64,000 nt of DNA from PFL35 sp041550515. GTDB lineage: Archaea > Thermoplasmatota > E2 > DHVEG-1. A program made the position numbers and the translations under genes. A model generated the notes under the pieces. That model did not search any database. It saw only the letters and a program-made list of their open reading frames with translations, and was not told the origin of the DNA. This document shows, piece by piece, positions 9,215 through 17,487 of this stretch. The stretch is from NCBI GenBank assembly GCA_041550515.1, contig JBFEOQ010000003.1:1-64000 (forward strand), in the 5' to 3' direction. How positions within the stretch are numbered: the stretch's first letter is position 1; each line of letters opens with the position of its first letter.

Positions 9215-12030
9215 ATCTCTTTTTTTCCTCTTGATAAAACAGGTTTTAAAATCCGACCTGTAAAAGATTGTGCGCATTCTGAAACATCTTCAGGACTTCC
9301 ATGTGCAACTATTTTCCCACCCAAATCACCACCTTCTGGTCCAATATCTATAATATAATCTGCTGATTTAATAACTTCAAGATTATGCTCTATTACAACA
9401 ACAGTATTACCCTTATCAACAAGACTATTTAGAACATCTATTAATTTCTTTACATCATGAAAATGTAAACCTGTAGTTGGTTCATCTAAAAGATATAATG
9501 TTTTTCCAGTACTTCTTTTTGCTAATTCTCTTGTTAATTTGATTCTCTGCGCTTCTCCTCCGGATAATGTTGTTGAACTTTGTCCTAGTTTTATATAATT
9601 AAGACCTACTTTTGATAAAGTTTCTAGTTTTCTTTTAATACTTGGTATATTTAAAAATAGTACTAATGATTCCTCTACACTCATCTCTAGAACTTCTGCA
9701 ATATTTTTATTTTTATAGGTTACTTCTAAAGTTTCTTTGTTATATCTTTTTCCTTTACATTCTTCACATTGTATATATATATCTGGTAGAAAATTCATTT
9801 CAATTTTTAACAATCCATCACCTTGACATGCCTCACAGCGACCGCCTTTTACATTAAATGAAAACCTACCTGGTTTGTATCCCCTTTTTTTTGCTTCAAT
9901 TGTTTTAGCAAATATTTTTCTAATTTCATCAAATACTTTTGTATAGGTTGCAGGATTGCTTCGGGGAGTTTTTCCGATTGGACTTTGATCTATTATTATA
10001 ACTTTGTCTATTAATTCATCAAATTTTATTTCATCGTGGTCTCCAGGAATTTCTTTTGAATTATGTAATTTTTTCATCATTCCTTTGTATAGGATTTCAT
10101 AGATTAATGTTGATTTACCACTACCTGATAGACCAGTTATTAATGTAAGTAGACCTATTGGTATTTTAACATTTATATTTTTTAGATTATGTTGCCTACA
10201 ACCATATATATTTATATAACTATTTGGATATCTTCTTTTTTCTGGTGTTTCTATATATAATTCCCCAGATAGATATTTACCAGTAAGAGAAGAAGGATGT
10301 TTTTCAATTTCTTGCGGAGTCCCTTGTGCTATAATTTTTCCACCATGTATTCCTGCACCAGGGCCCATATCAACAACATAATCAGCATTACGAATTGTTT
10401 CCTCGTCATGCTCAACTACAATTAAGGTATTTCCAAGATCTCTTAAACTACGAAGTGTATCAATTAATTTTTTATTATCACGTTGATGAAGCCCAATACT
10501 TGGTTCATCAAGAATATAAAGTACACCCATAAGATTTGAACCAATCTGTGTTGCAAGTCTAATTCTCTGAGCTTCTCCTCCAGATAATGTTCCTGAGCTA
10601 CGAGAAAGAGTAATATAATTTAAACCAACTTTATCTAAGAAATCAAGACGTTCTTTTATTTCTTTTAATATCTGCCAAGCGATTTCTTCTTGTTTTTTTG
10701 AAAGAATCAGTGTCTTAAAAAACACAATACACTCTTTAATAGACATATCAGTAATGTCAGCTATAGATTTATTTGCAATTTTTACTGATAATATTTTTCT
10801 CTTCAAACGTTTACCATCACAAGAAGGACAAGGCGTAATTCGCATGAAACGTTCTAAATCTCTACGACGATGTTCAGATTCTGTTTGTTTGAATAACCTT
10901 TCTGATTGAGGAATGAGACCTTCCCAAGCCCCATGACCAGACCATTGAGCATCACCACCTCTTGAAACCATATTGAATTTTATCTTTTCATTAGAACCAT
11001 ACATTAAAACATTGTATTGGTCTTCAGCTAAATCTTTGATAGGTGTAAAAATATCAAAACCAAAATGCTTGGCGACTGAACCAAGATATTTTATTCTCCA
11101 ACCATCCATTACATTTCTATAAAGACTTATTGCACCATCAGCAATACAAAGCTTTTTATCAGGAATTACTAGATCAGGATCAAAATCCATTCTTATACCT
11201 AGACCATGGCAGGTTTCACAAGCCCCAAAAGGACTATTAAAAGAAAACATTCGAGGCTGAAGTTCCTCAAATATCATACCGCAAACAGGACAAGCCATTT
11301 TTGAAGAATAGACTTTCTCATTTTGTTTTTTATCAACTACAAAAATAAGCCCATCTGATTTATTCAAAGCATTTTCACAAGCCTCAGCAAGCCTTGTTCT
11401 ATCATTTGTTTTAATTCTGTCAATAACAATTTCAATATCGTGTTTCTTATATCTATCAAGTTTAATATTATCATCTGTACGGTATATTGCTTTGTCAACA
11501 CGTACTCGAATATATCCTTCTTTGTTTAAATCTTTAAATAGTTGTTCATATGTTCCTTTTTTTTGTAAAATAATTGGAGCTAGTACTAGGACTGTATCTG
11601 AGAAATCATGACCTATTCTTTCAGTAATTTTTTGTGGACTTTGCGATAAAATTTTTCTATTGTGGTCTGGACAGTATGGCTCTCCAATCCTTGCAAAAAG
11701 TAAACGCAGATAGTCGTAGATTTCAGTAATAGTTCCAACAGTACTTCGTGGATTTTTACTAGTACTTTTTTGTTCAATTGAAATTGCGGGTGATAATCCT
11801 TCTATACTATCAACATCAGGTTTATTCATTAGACCTAAAAATTGTCTTGCATATGCTGAGAGTGACTCAACATATCTTCGTTGACCTTCTGCATAAATTG
11901 TGTCAAATGCAAGTGTAGATTTTCCACTACCTGAAAGTCCTGTAATTACAATGAATTTGTCTCTAGGGAGTTCTAGATTAATATTTTTTAAATTATGTTC
12001 CCTTGCTCCTTTTATTTTTATGTTTTTCAA
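9202..12030 (-). CDS. uvrA: UvrABC excinuclease subunit A
   Basis: UvrA is the damage-sensing ABC ATPase. The 942-residue protein has both Walker A motifs (GLSGSGKS near the N-terminus and again near residue 640), both ABC signatures (LSGGEAQR), and the zinc-finger cysteines C-P-V-C with C-E-T-C and the C-E-A-C to C-E-E-C pair. The length is standard. The start is TTG at 12028-12030, supported by GGGGG at 12037-12041. It is the first gene of uvrA-uvrC-uvrB; a perfect inverted repeat with the same half-sites as one before hdrC lies 31-48 bases upstream. Confidence 0.96.
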   Translation of the reverse strand: MKNIKIKGAREHNLKNINLELPRDKFIVITGLSGSGKSTLAFDTIYAEGQRRYVESLSAYARQFLGLMNKPDVDSIEGLSPAISIEQKSTSKNPRSTVGTITEIYDYLRLLFARIGEPYCPDHNRKILSQSPQKITERIGHDFSDTVLVLAPIILQKKGTYEQLFKDLNKEGYIRVRVDKAIYRTDDNIKLDRYKKHDIEIVIDRIKTNDRTRLAEACENALNKSDGLIFVVDKKQNEKVYSSKMACPVCGMIFEELQPRMFSFNSPFGACETCHGLGIRMDFDPDLVIPDKKLCIADGAISLYRNVMDGWRIKYLGSVAKHFGFDIFTPIKDLAEDQYNVLMYGSNEKIKFNMVSRGGDAQWSGHGAWEGLIPQSERLFKQTESEHRRRDLERFMRITPCPSCDGKRLKRKILSVKIANKSIADITDMSIKECIVFFKTLILSKKQEEIAWQILKEIKERLDFLDKVGLNYITLSRSSGTLSGGEAQRIRLATQIGSNLMGVLYILDEPSIGLHQRDNKKLIDTLRSLRDLGNTLIVVEHDEETIRNADYVVDMGPGAGIHGGKIIAQGTPQEIEKHPSSLTGKYLSGELYIETPEKRRYPNSYINIYGCRQHNLKNINVKIPIGLLTLITGLSGSGKSTLIYEILYKGMMKKLHNSKEIPGDHDEIKFDELIDKVIIIDQSPIGKTPRSNPATYTKVFDEIRKIFAKTIEAKKRGYKPGRFSFNVKGGRCEACQGDGLLKIEMNFLPDIYIQCEECKGKRYNKETLEVTYKNKNIAEVLEMSVEESLVLFLNIPSIKRKLETLSKVGLNYIKLGQSSTTLSGGEAQRIKLTRELAKRSTGKTLYLLDEPTTGLHFHDVKKLIDVLNSLVDKGNTVVVIEHNLEVIKSADYIIDIGPEGGDLGGKIVAHGSPEDVSECAQSFTGRILKPVLSRGKKEICLA

Positions 12031-12060
12031 TTTTTTCCCCCTAAGTATAAAATCGGCATT

Positions 12061-12078
12061 AATTAACTCTTGTTAATT
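12061..12078 (-). promoter_or_regulatory. Putative operator AATTAAC-N4-GTTAATT before uvrA
   Basis: Seven-base perfect arms around four bases, 31-48 bases before the uvrA TTG. The inner 16 bases share half-sites and spacing (ATTAAC-N4-GTTAAT) with the element before hdrC at 1277-1292. It probably lies between the promoter and the start codon. Function inferred from position and recurrence only. Confidence 0.45.
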
Positions 12079-12165
12079 CTTTCTATTGTTTTAGATTTTA
12101 TTAATCTATTAAAAGAATGATATTCAAATCATTTATTAATAAACTATTATATGGAGTATTAAAAG

Positions 12166-12185
12166 TACCAATATATTTATTGGTA
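12166..12185. repeat. Palindrome TACCAATA-N4-TATTGGTA
   Basis: Eight-base perfect inverted arms around TATT, about 136 bases upstream of uvrA. It shares TACCA/TGGTA outer ends with the larger inverted repeat at 12227-12264. Either could serve the uvrA promoter or the 3' end of the permease transcript. Confidence 0.4.
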
Positions 12186-12226
12186 AATACTTATATTTAT
12201 TTAAATACTATTTTTGTCCCATATTT

Positions 12227-12264
12227 TACCATTTTTCTTCTTAAAATAAGTATAAAAAATGGTA
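12227..12264. repeat. Inverted repeat TACCATTTTT / AAAAATGGTA
   Basis: Ten-base perfect arms at 12227-12236 and 12255-12264 with an 18-base spacer. It lies about 120 bases past the permease stop codon and about 200 bases before uvrA. A hairpin in either transcript is possible; the A/T-rich arms also could act as a terminator. Confidence 0.4.
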
Positions 12265-12384
12265 CATGAGATCTCAGTATTAAAGTATCAGATAAACCGG
12301 ATAATATATTCATTATATTTTTATGATATAATATATTTATTTTAACTAGTTAATTAAAATATCTTTTGAATTAAATTAGGAGTT

Positions 12385-13548
12385 TTAGAAAAAAATATTA
12401 AAGATATATCCTAAAAAAATGATTTGAGGGACTGTAATAATTGGTAACCATAATGCTGCTTTTTTTCCTATGTTGTGCCAAATTAATCCAATTTCAGTAT
12501 AATCTGTTGCAACACCTGCCATCAAAAAGGTAAAAGAGTTTCCAAATGCTCCTGTTTTACTATAAATTTCAAATGCTAATGGGGAGCTTCCTTCAGAACA
12601 TACTTCAATTATTGTAGCAAATATTAGTGTAACAATTAAACCTATTAAACTAGGACCCATATATTCCATAAATAAATGTCCTGGAATGTATGCTCTGGCA
12701 AAAGCAGCCATTATCATTCCAATGATTAACCACCACATTACCATTTTTGTAAGAGCCCAGCTTCCTTTAAATGTTCCAAATAAAGCATCTTTAATATTTT
12801 TTAATGAGAATTGGAATTCTGTTAACCTTTTTTTAATATCCTTTATAATTGAAAAATCTTCAAGTGTTGATTTATCCTCACCTTTTTCACAAAGCCTGCA
12901 TTCAATTAATCCTTTTTTTTCAAATGCTTGGTAAATTAATCCAGTTATTGTCGCGATGATTAATGCTGATATAATAATGAATAATGCTTTTAAACCAAAA
13001 AATCCCATGAGTAGTAAAGTTATTGGTAAATTTGCCCATGGTGATGCTAAAAGAAATGCAATTACTGATGATGTATTTGCTCCTTTTTTATAAAGTTCGA
13101 TACTAATTGCAAGTATTCCATGTGAGCAAGCACTCATCAGAAATCCGAATATAATAGAATAAATTATTGTACGCTTCCTATGTCTTGATAGATATTTTTC
13201 AATGTATTTTCTTGGAATAAAATAATCTATTATTCCACCTATTAGAAATCCAATTAATATTGCCCACCAAATCAATACTAAATATTCAATAAATGCATTA
13301 AAAAAGTATCTATGTGGTTCAAAAATATAAGTAATTATTAGTAGGACTATAGTTAATATTGTAAATATATATAATTTTTCCTTGTACCAAGGTGTTCCAG
13401 GTTTTATATTACAGCTTGGACAGTATGTTTTTTCTTTTGGAATGTTATGTTCTTGTTCATATTTTTTGATACAATGTTCACTGCAAAATAGATGTCCATG
13501 CGCGGGTATTGTGCCTTTCATTCCACATATTGGATCTATTTTGTCCAT
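12385..13548 (-). CDS. ArsP/DUF318-type permease with N-terminal TRASH-like finger
   Basis: The 387-residue protein belongs to the permease family PF03773 (DUF318), which includes the ArsP organoarsenical exporters. About eight hydrophobic segments are visible in two blocks joined by a charged loop, with family motifs A-C-S-H-G and E-V-C-S-E-G-S-S-P. The first 50 residues are a separate cysteine module: C-G-M, then F-C-S-E-H-C, then C-P-S-C, like the TRASH/YHS metal-binding fingers of metal transport and sensing proteins. This suggests a metal or metalloid substrate; which one is not evident. No SD precedes the ATG, so translation is probably leaderless. A 14-base palindrome lies 74-87 bases upstream. 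Confidence 0.85.
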   Translation of the reverse strand: MDKIDPICGMKGTIPAHGHLFCSEHCIKKYEQEHNIPKEKTYCPSCNIKPGTPWYKEKLYIFTILTIVLLIITYIFEPHRYFFNAFIEYLVLIWWAILIGFLIGGIIDYFIPRKYIEKYLSRHRKRTIIYSIIFGFLMSACSHGILAISIELYKKGANTSSVIAFLLASPWANLPITLLLMGFFGLKALFIIISALIIATITGLIYQAFEKKGLIECRLCEKGEDKSTLEDFSIIKDIKKRLTEFQFSLKNIKDALFGTFKGSWALTKMVMWWLIIGMIMAAFARAYIPGHLFMEYMGPSLIGLIVTLIFATIIEVCSEGSSPLAFEIYSKTGAFGNSFTFLMAGVATDYTEIGLIWHNIGKKAALWLPIITVPQIIFLGYIFNIFF

Positions 13549-13621
13549 AATTGGATGAATAGTTAATACAAGATTAAATTAATAATTTTGGGTGTAATAT
13601 TTTTTGTTTGATTGATGGGCA

Positions 13622-13635
13622 TTAAAGTACTTTAA
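13622..13635 (-). promoter_or_regulatory. 14-base perfect palindrome upstream of permease
   Basis: TTAAAGTACTTTAA is perfectly self-complementary and lies 74-87 bases before the permease ATG. Metal-responsive ArsR-type repressors bind such symmetric sites, but no regulator gene adjoins, so this is a candidate only. Around it (13549-13780) I see no gene. Confidence 0.35.
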
Positions 13636-13780
13636 GTATATTTAATAGTATATATATTAAAAATTCTATTTAGATATATAAAAAGGTATACTAAGAATAA
13701 TAAAATATATGGCCTAAAAAAAATAATAAATATTGAGATTATTAGTAAGTATGCTTAATATTATAAAACTATATAGATAG

Positions 13781-14150
13781 AATACTGGAAAAATTTGGAA
13801 AATACTAGAAGATCATGACCACTTAAAACAAATACAATAATCAAGAATAAAGGTCTTACTCAACAAGATTCTTATGTTGCAGTGGGTTGGCTTGTGAAAG
13901 AAAATAAAGTGTGGTTCAGCGAAGATACATATGAACTAAAACCAACTAATTATGATAATTACAAAAGGGATAATGAAGGGAAAATATATCGTATATTAAA
14001 CACTTATAATGAGATAGATGCAGCATATATACCAAAGCTAGCTGTAGTAACAGAAAAGACACATTTTATTCTACAAGTTGATTTGTAAGAGAAAGAAAAA
14101 TTTTAACTAAGAAATTCAAACCAAAAAAGCTTAAACAAAATATCAACTAA
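13781..14150 (+). pseudogene. Decayed tandem winged-helix (DUF2582-type) gene
   Basis: Fragments in different frames reassemble into the same two-module protein as the intact gene at 420-830. The first module opens G-K-I-W-K-I-L-E-D-H at 13787, meets a stop (TAA about 13838-13840), then resumes in another frame as Y-V-A-V-G-W-L-V-K-E-N-K-V. The second module opens G-K-I-Y-R-I-L, then shifts frame near 14070 and continues S-W/stop-F-V-R-E-R-K-I-L-T to a stop at 14150, with TGA where the family has Trp. The only long open part is 13882-14088. No start codon is evident, as a TAG immediately precedes the homology. At least two frameshifts and two stops make this a broken gene. Confidence 0.75.
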
Positions 14151-14305
14151 AATAATAAAATTAAGTCTACTAAAATTATTAGTTTCGACAATATTCTATT
14201 ATTTTCTTTTCTAAATTTTTAATATATTAATCAATAAAATAAGCATTTTGTTAATAATTGATAACATAAAAATCGTCAATAGTCTATAAAGATTAAGGCA
14301 AAATT

Positions 14306-14313
14306 TTTATATA
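14306..14313 (+). promoter_or_regulatory. TATA box for the candidate small RNA
   Basis: TTTATATA preceded by a purine/A-rich stretch fits an archaeal BRE-TATA element. The centre lies about 23 bases before the GGGAG at 14333, the normal distance to an archaeal transcription start. Confidence 0.5.
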
Positions 14314-14332
14314 CATATTATATGTTAAAATA

Positions 14333-14420
14333 GGGAGCTGATAAGCAATTTGTTTTTATGAAGTCTCCTCACCGGGCTTCTCTTGAAAATAATTGCTTAC
14401 CTAACTCCTTTAATCTTTTG
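14333..14420 (+). ncRNA. Candidate structured small RNA
   Basis: A GC-richer island in very AT-rich DNA starts with GGGAG at the expected distance from a TATA box. It folds on paper into nested stems: GGAG (14334-14337) with CTCC (14405-14408), TAAGCAATT (14342-14350) with AATTGCTTA (14391-14399), and an inner GAAGTC (14360-14365) with GGCTTC (14375-14380). The 9-base loop TCCTCACCG resembles the anti-SD sequence. A T-rich run (TTTAATCTTTT) follows and could end it. It lacks a C/D-box pair or tRNA fold, and I match it to no known family. It converges with the Toprim gene, whose stop it overlaps. The 3' end is approximate. Confidence 0.5.
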
Positions 14421-14826
14421 AAACTTGTTTATTATTATTAAAAATGATTTTCTGCTCAATAGACATAAACCATGAATATAGACCTTCAACAGTTTTAGTT
14501 GTTGCTTTTGTAGCAAATAATTCTCTATAATACAAATTACATTTGACACGACCTTCAAGATTTCTCTCGATTGTATGGCAAATATAACCACCTTTTCTAT
14601 CCCAGTCTGTTAGTAAAATTATTTCTTTGTATTTATTAGCTATTTTATCACAAAAATCAATAATTGATAAACCAGAATTTACAGTTATAATTTCACCGAT
14701 GATACCAAGTTTTTTAAGTGAAAAAACATCTTTATCACCCTCAACAACAATAGGTATTTTTTTATTTTCTTCAATAAGTTCAAATAGTCCTTTTTCAATC
14801 TCTTGAAAATTTTTTTTATAATCCAT
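14410..14826 (-). CDS. Small Toprim-domain protein (UPF0292-like)
   Basis: A 138-residue single Toprim domain: the catalytic-type Glu lies in I-V-V-E-G-D-K-D near residue 29, and the acidic D-W-D-R-K-G motif near 76. Stand-alone archaeal Toprim proteins of this size (related to COG1658 small primase/RNase M5-like proteins) are presumed nucleic-acid enzymes, with no settled role. An SD (GAGGG) precedes the ATG within the end of the upstream DUF167 gene; the two overlap by 11 bases and are likely co-transcribed. Its 3' end meets the candidate small RNA on the other strand. Confidence 0.8.
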   Translation of the reverse strand: MDYKKNFQEIEKGLFELIEENKKIPIVVEGDKDVFSLKKLGIIGEIITVNSGLSIIDFCDKIANKYKEIILLTDWDRKGGYICHTIERNLEGRVKCNLYYRELFATKATTKTVEGLYSWFMSIEQKIIFNNNKQVSKD

Positions 14827-15139
14827 TAAGTGATTCCCTCAATTTATTCGATACAAAGTCAGTTGTTACACCTTTAAGAACAATTGTTTTCTTGGAATTT
14901 TTAGCACCAGTTAAAATAAAAACATCATTTACTGATTTTTTAAAAAATTTAGCAACTGTTTTTATAACTTCATTATTCGCTCTGTTTTCAAATGCTGGTG
15001 ATTTAACCTTTATTTCTATACATTTACGCCATTCATTAATCCCCGCAGGGAAGATAGTATATAAAGTATCCGTTGTAACAAAAAGATTTAAAATCGCACC
15101 ATCATGGTGTTTTTTAACAATCTCCTTTAATTTCCCCAT
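14816..15139 (-). CDS. DUF167 / UPF0235 (YggU-like) protein
   Basis: A 107-residue protein with the DUF167 core: the segment I-K-V-K-S-P-A-F-E-N-R-A-N-N-E-V followed by A-K-F-F-K-K-S-V-N-D-V and the G-x-K-x-x-K-K motif near the end. The family is widespread and conserved, and its function is unresolved. No SD is seen before the ATG, so it may be leaderless. It overlaps the downstream Toprim gene by 11 bases. Confidence 0.8.
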   Translation of the reverse strand: MGKLKEIVKKHHDGAILNLFVTTDTLYTIFPAGINEWRKCIEIKVKSPAFENRANNEVIKTVAKFFKKSVNDVFILTGAKNSKKTIVLKGVTTDFVSNKLRESLNGL

Positions 15140-15201
15140 TCCAATTGATATTTCTAATATTTTGTTTATTTAAATAATTATGCTAAATTAATTATCAAGA
15201 T

Positions 15202-15220
15202 AAAAAAAGAAAAAAATTTT
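15202..15220 (-). terminator. T-rich terminator after icd
   Basis: On the minus strand a TTTTTTCTTTTTTT tract follows the icd stop codon by about a dozen bases. Runs of T of this kind are sufficient archaeal terminators. It would end the aconitase-ATP-citrate lyase-icd transcript. Confidence 0.45.
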
Positions 15221-15227
15221 AGAAATT

Positions 15228-17474
15228 TTATACATTAACAACAGATAATGCTTCTATCGCTGTATTTAAAGCTTCACTTGGTCTCATTGCTTTTGAAGCT
15301 TTTTCAAAGTTAGTTTTGTAGTAACCACCTAAATCGACTGGTTTTCCTTGTGCAGCGAGTAGTTCTTTGTTGATTTTATCTTCATTATCTGTAAGATCTC
15401 GTGCAAGCTTTAAAAATTTCTGCTGAAGCTCTGGATCCTTTGTTTGCTCAGCTAATGCTTGAGCCCAATACATAGTTAGATAGAAATGACTACCTCTGTT
15501 GTCGATTTCGTTTACTACCCTCGAAGGTGACTTATTGTTAAGTAAAAATTTGGCTGTTGCATCGTTTAATGCATCGGCTAAAATTTTTGCTTTTGGATTA
15601 TTTGTTGTTTTGCTTAAATGTTCAAGAGATACAGCAAGTGCTAAAAATTCACCAAGTGAATCCCACCGTAGATGTCCTTCTTGTATAAATTGTTGAACAT
15701 GTTTCGGTGCAGATCCGCCTGCTCCTGTTTCATATAATCCACCACCATTCATGAGAGGAACGATTGAATACATTTTTGCACTTGTTCCAACTTCAAGAAT
15801 AGGAAATAAGTCTGTGAGATAGTCACGAAGAACGTTCCCAGTTACTGAAATTGTATTTTGTCCTTTTGCCATACGTTCTACTGAAAATTTTGTAGCCTCA
15901 ACAGGTGACATGATATGAATTTCAAGTCCACTTGTATCATGATTTTTTAAATATAAATTTACCTTTTTGATAAGTTCTGCATCATGTGCTCTTTCTTTAT
16001 TTAGCCAGAATACTGCTGGAAAACCTGTTTCTTTCGCTCTGTTAACACCGAGCTTTACCCAATCTTGTATTGGTAGATCTTTTACTTGACATGCACGCCA
16101 TATATCACCTTGCTCGACATTATGCTCAAGTAGTGTTTGACCATTTGCCGCAATAATTCGAACTTTTCCATTTGCAGGAATTTCAAAGGTTTTGTCATGA
16201 GATCCATATTCCTCTGCTTTCTGTGCCATAAGACCTACATTTTGAACAGTTCCCATTGTTGTGGGATTAAAAGCTCCATTTTTTTTACAAAAATCTATTA
16301 CTTTTTGGTATACACCTGCATAACTGTTATCAGGAATTACAAATTTTGTATCGTGAAGTTTTCCGTCCCAACCCCACATTTGACCTGAATTTCTTATTGC
16401 AGCAGGCATTGAGGCATCAATGATTGTATCACTCGGGACATGAAGGTTTGTAATTCCCTTGTCAGAGTTTACCATTGCAAGGCTAGGTCTTTTTTCATAA
16501 GTTGCCTTGATTTCTGCTTCAATTTCTACTCTTTTATCATCGGGTAAACTCTGGATTTTTGCATAAAGATCACCTAGTCCATTGTTAGGACTAATACCAA
16601 GCTCCTTAAACACGGATGCATGTTTTTCAAAGACTTCCTTGAAAAAAACAGAGACTACATGACCAAAGATTATGGGATCTGACACTTTCATCATTGTTGC
16701 TTTCAAATGTACAGAGAATAATACACCGTTTTCTTTTGCATCTTCTATTTGATCTTCAAGAAAAGCTCGTAAAGCTTTCTTACTAAAAACCGTTGCATCA
16801 ATTATTTCTCCATCTATTAATGGAAGTTTTTCTTTAAGAACAGTTATATTTCCATCTTGCCCGATAAATTCAATTTTTGAATCTCCTACAGTTGCTTTTG
16901 TAATTGTTGTTGATTTTTCATTTGAACATAGATCTCCACTTTTCATATGTGCTACATGTGATTTTGAATCTGGTGTCCATTTACCCATTGGATGAGGGTT
17001 TTGTTTTGCATAGGCTTTTACTGGACCTGGAACTCTTCGATCTGAGTTTCCTTCTCTTAATACAGGATTAACAGCGCTTCCTTTAATCTTATCGAATATT
17101 GCTTTGATTTTTTTCTCTTCTTCATTTTTAGGATCTTCAGGGTAATTTGGTATATTATACCCATGTTCCTGTAGTTCTTTAATTGCTGCTTTTAATTGTG
17201 GTATTGATGCACTAATGCAGGGTAATTTGATTACGTTTGCTTCAGGTTTTTTTACTAGTTCACCTAAATATGCTAAATCATTTGGTTGTCTTTGTTCTTC
17301 GGTTAAATATTCCGAGAAGTTAGCTATGATTCTTCCGGCAAGTGAGATATCTCTTGTTTCAATGATAACTCCTGCTGCTTCTGTAAAAGCCTTTATAATA
17401 GGAAGAAAAGAGTAGGTTGCTAAGGCAGGTGCCTCATCAACTTTTGTGTATATTATCTTCCCTTCGTTACTCAT
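15228..17474 (-). CDS. icd: Monomeric-type NADP isocitrate dehydrogenase
   Basis: Interconverts isocitrate and 2-oxoglutarate plus CO2. The 748-residue length and sequence fit the monomeric IDH-II family known from Azotobacter and Corynebacterium, not the roughly 420-residue dimeric type usual in archaea. Family landmarks visible include L-R-E-G-N-S-D-R-R near 139, V-A-H-M near 172, and G-M-W/W-G-W-D-G-K-L with D-A-S-M-P near 350-370. SD GGAGG precedes the ATG by seven bases. It ends the acn-aclB-aclA-icd operon, 13 bases after aclA. In that context it may run in the reductive (carboxylating) direction, or supply 2-oxoglutarate and NADPH; the sequence cannot tell. Probably acquired from bacteria. 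Confidence 0.93.
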   Translation of the reverse strand: MSNEGKIIYTKVDEAPALATYSFLPIIKAFTEAAGVIIETRDISLAGRIIANFSEYLTEEQRQPNDLAYLGELVKKPEANVIKLPCISASIPQLKAAIKELQEHGYNIPNYPEDPKNEEEKKIKAIFDKIKGSAVNPVLREGNSDRRVPGPVKAYAKQNPHPMGKWTPDSKSHVAHMKSGDLCSNEKSTTITKATVGDSKIEFIGQDGNITVLKEKLPLIDGEIIDATVFSKKALRAFLEDQIEDAKENGVLFSVHLKATMMKVSDPIIFGHVVSVFFKEVFEKHASVFKELGISPNNGLGDLYAKIQSLPDDKRVEIEAEIKATYEKRPSLAMVNSDKGITNLHVPSDTIIDASMPAAIRNSGQMWGWDGKLHDTKFVIPDNSYAGVYQKVIDFCKKNGAFNPTTMGTVQNVGLMAQKAEEYGSHDKTFEIPANGKVRIIAANGQTLLEHNVEQGDIWRACQVKDLPIQDWVKLGVNRAKETGFPAVFWLNKERAHDAELIKKVNLYLKNHDTSGLEIHIMSPVEATKFSVERMAKGQNTISVTGNVLRDYLTDLFPILEVGTSAKMYSIVPLMNGGGLYETGAGGSAPKHVQQFIQEGHLRWDSLGEFLALAVSLEHLSKTTNNPKAKILADALNDATAKFLLNNKSPSRVVNEIDNRGSHFYLTMYWAQALAEQTKDPELQQKFLKLARDLTDNEDKINKELLAAQGKPVDLGGYYKTNFEKASKAMRPSEALNTAIEALSVVNV

Positions 17475-17487
17475 TACTATTCCTCCA

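Larger units (their letters stand above)
12031..12384. other. uvrA upstream region with three inverted repeats
   Basis: This 354-base gene-free stretch lies between the uvrA start and the end of the permease gene, both on the minus strand, so it should hold the uvrA promoter. It contains three perfect inverted repeats, listed separately: 12061-12078, 12166-12185 and 12227-12264. I see no RNA gene in it. Confidence 0.6.

Noticed and set aside
13549..14409. tRNA gene in the GC-richer island near 14333
   Set aside because: No T-loop (TTC-A) or anticodon-arm pattern and the stems nest as one long hairpin instead of a cloverleaf.
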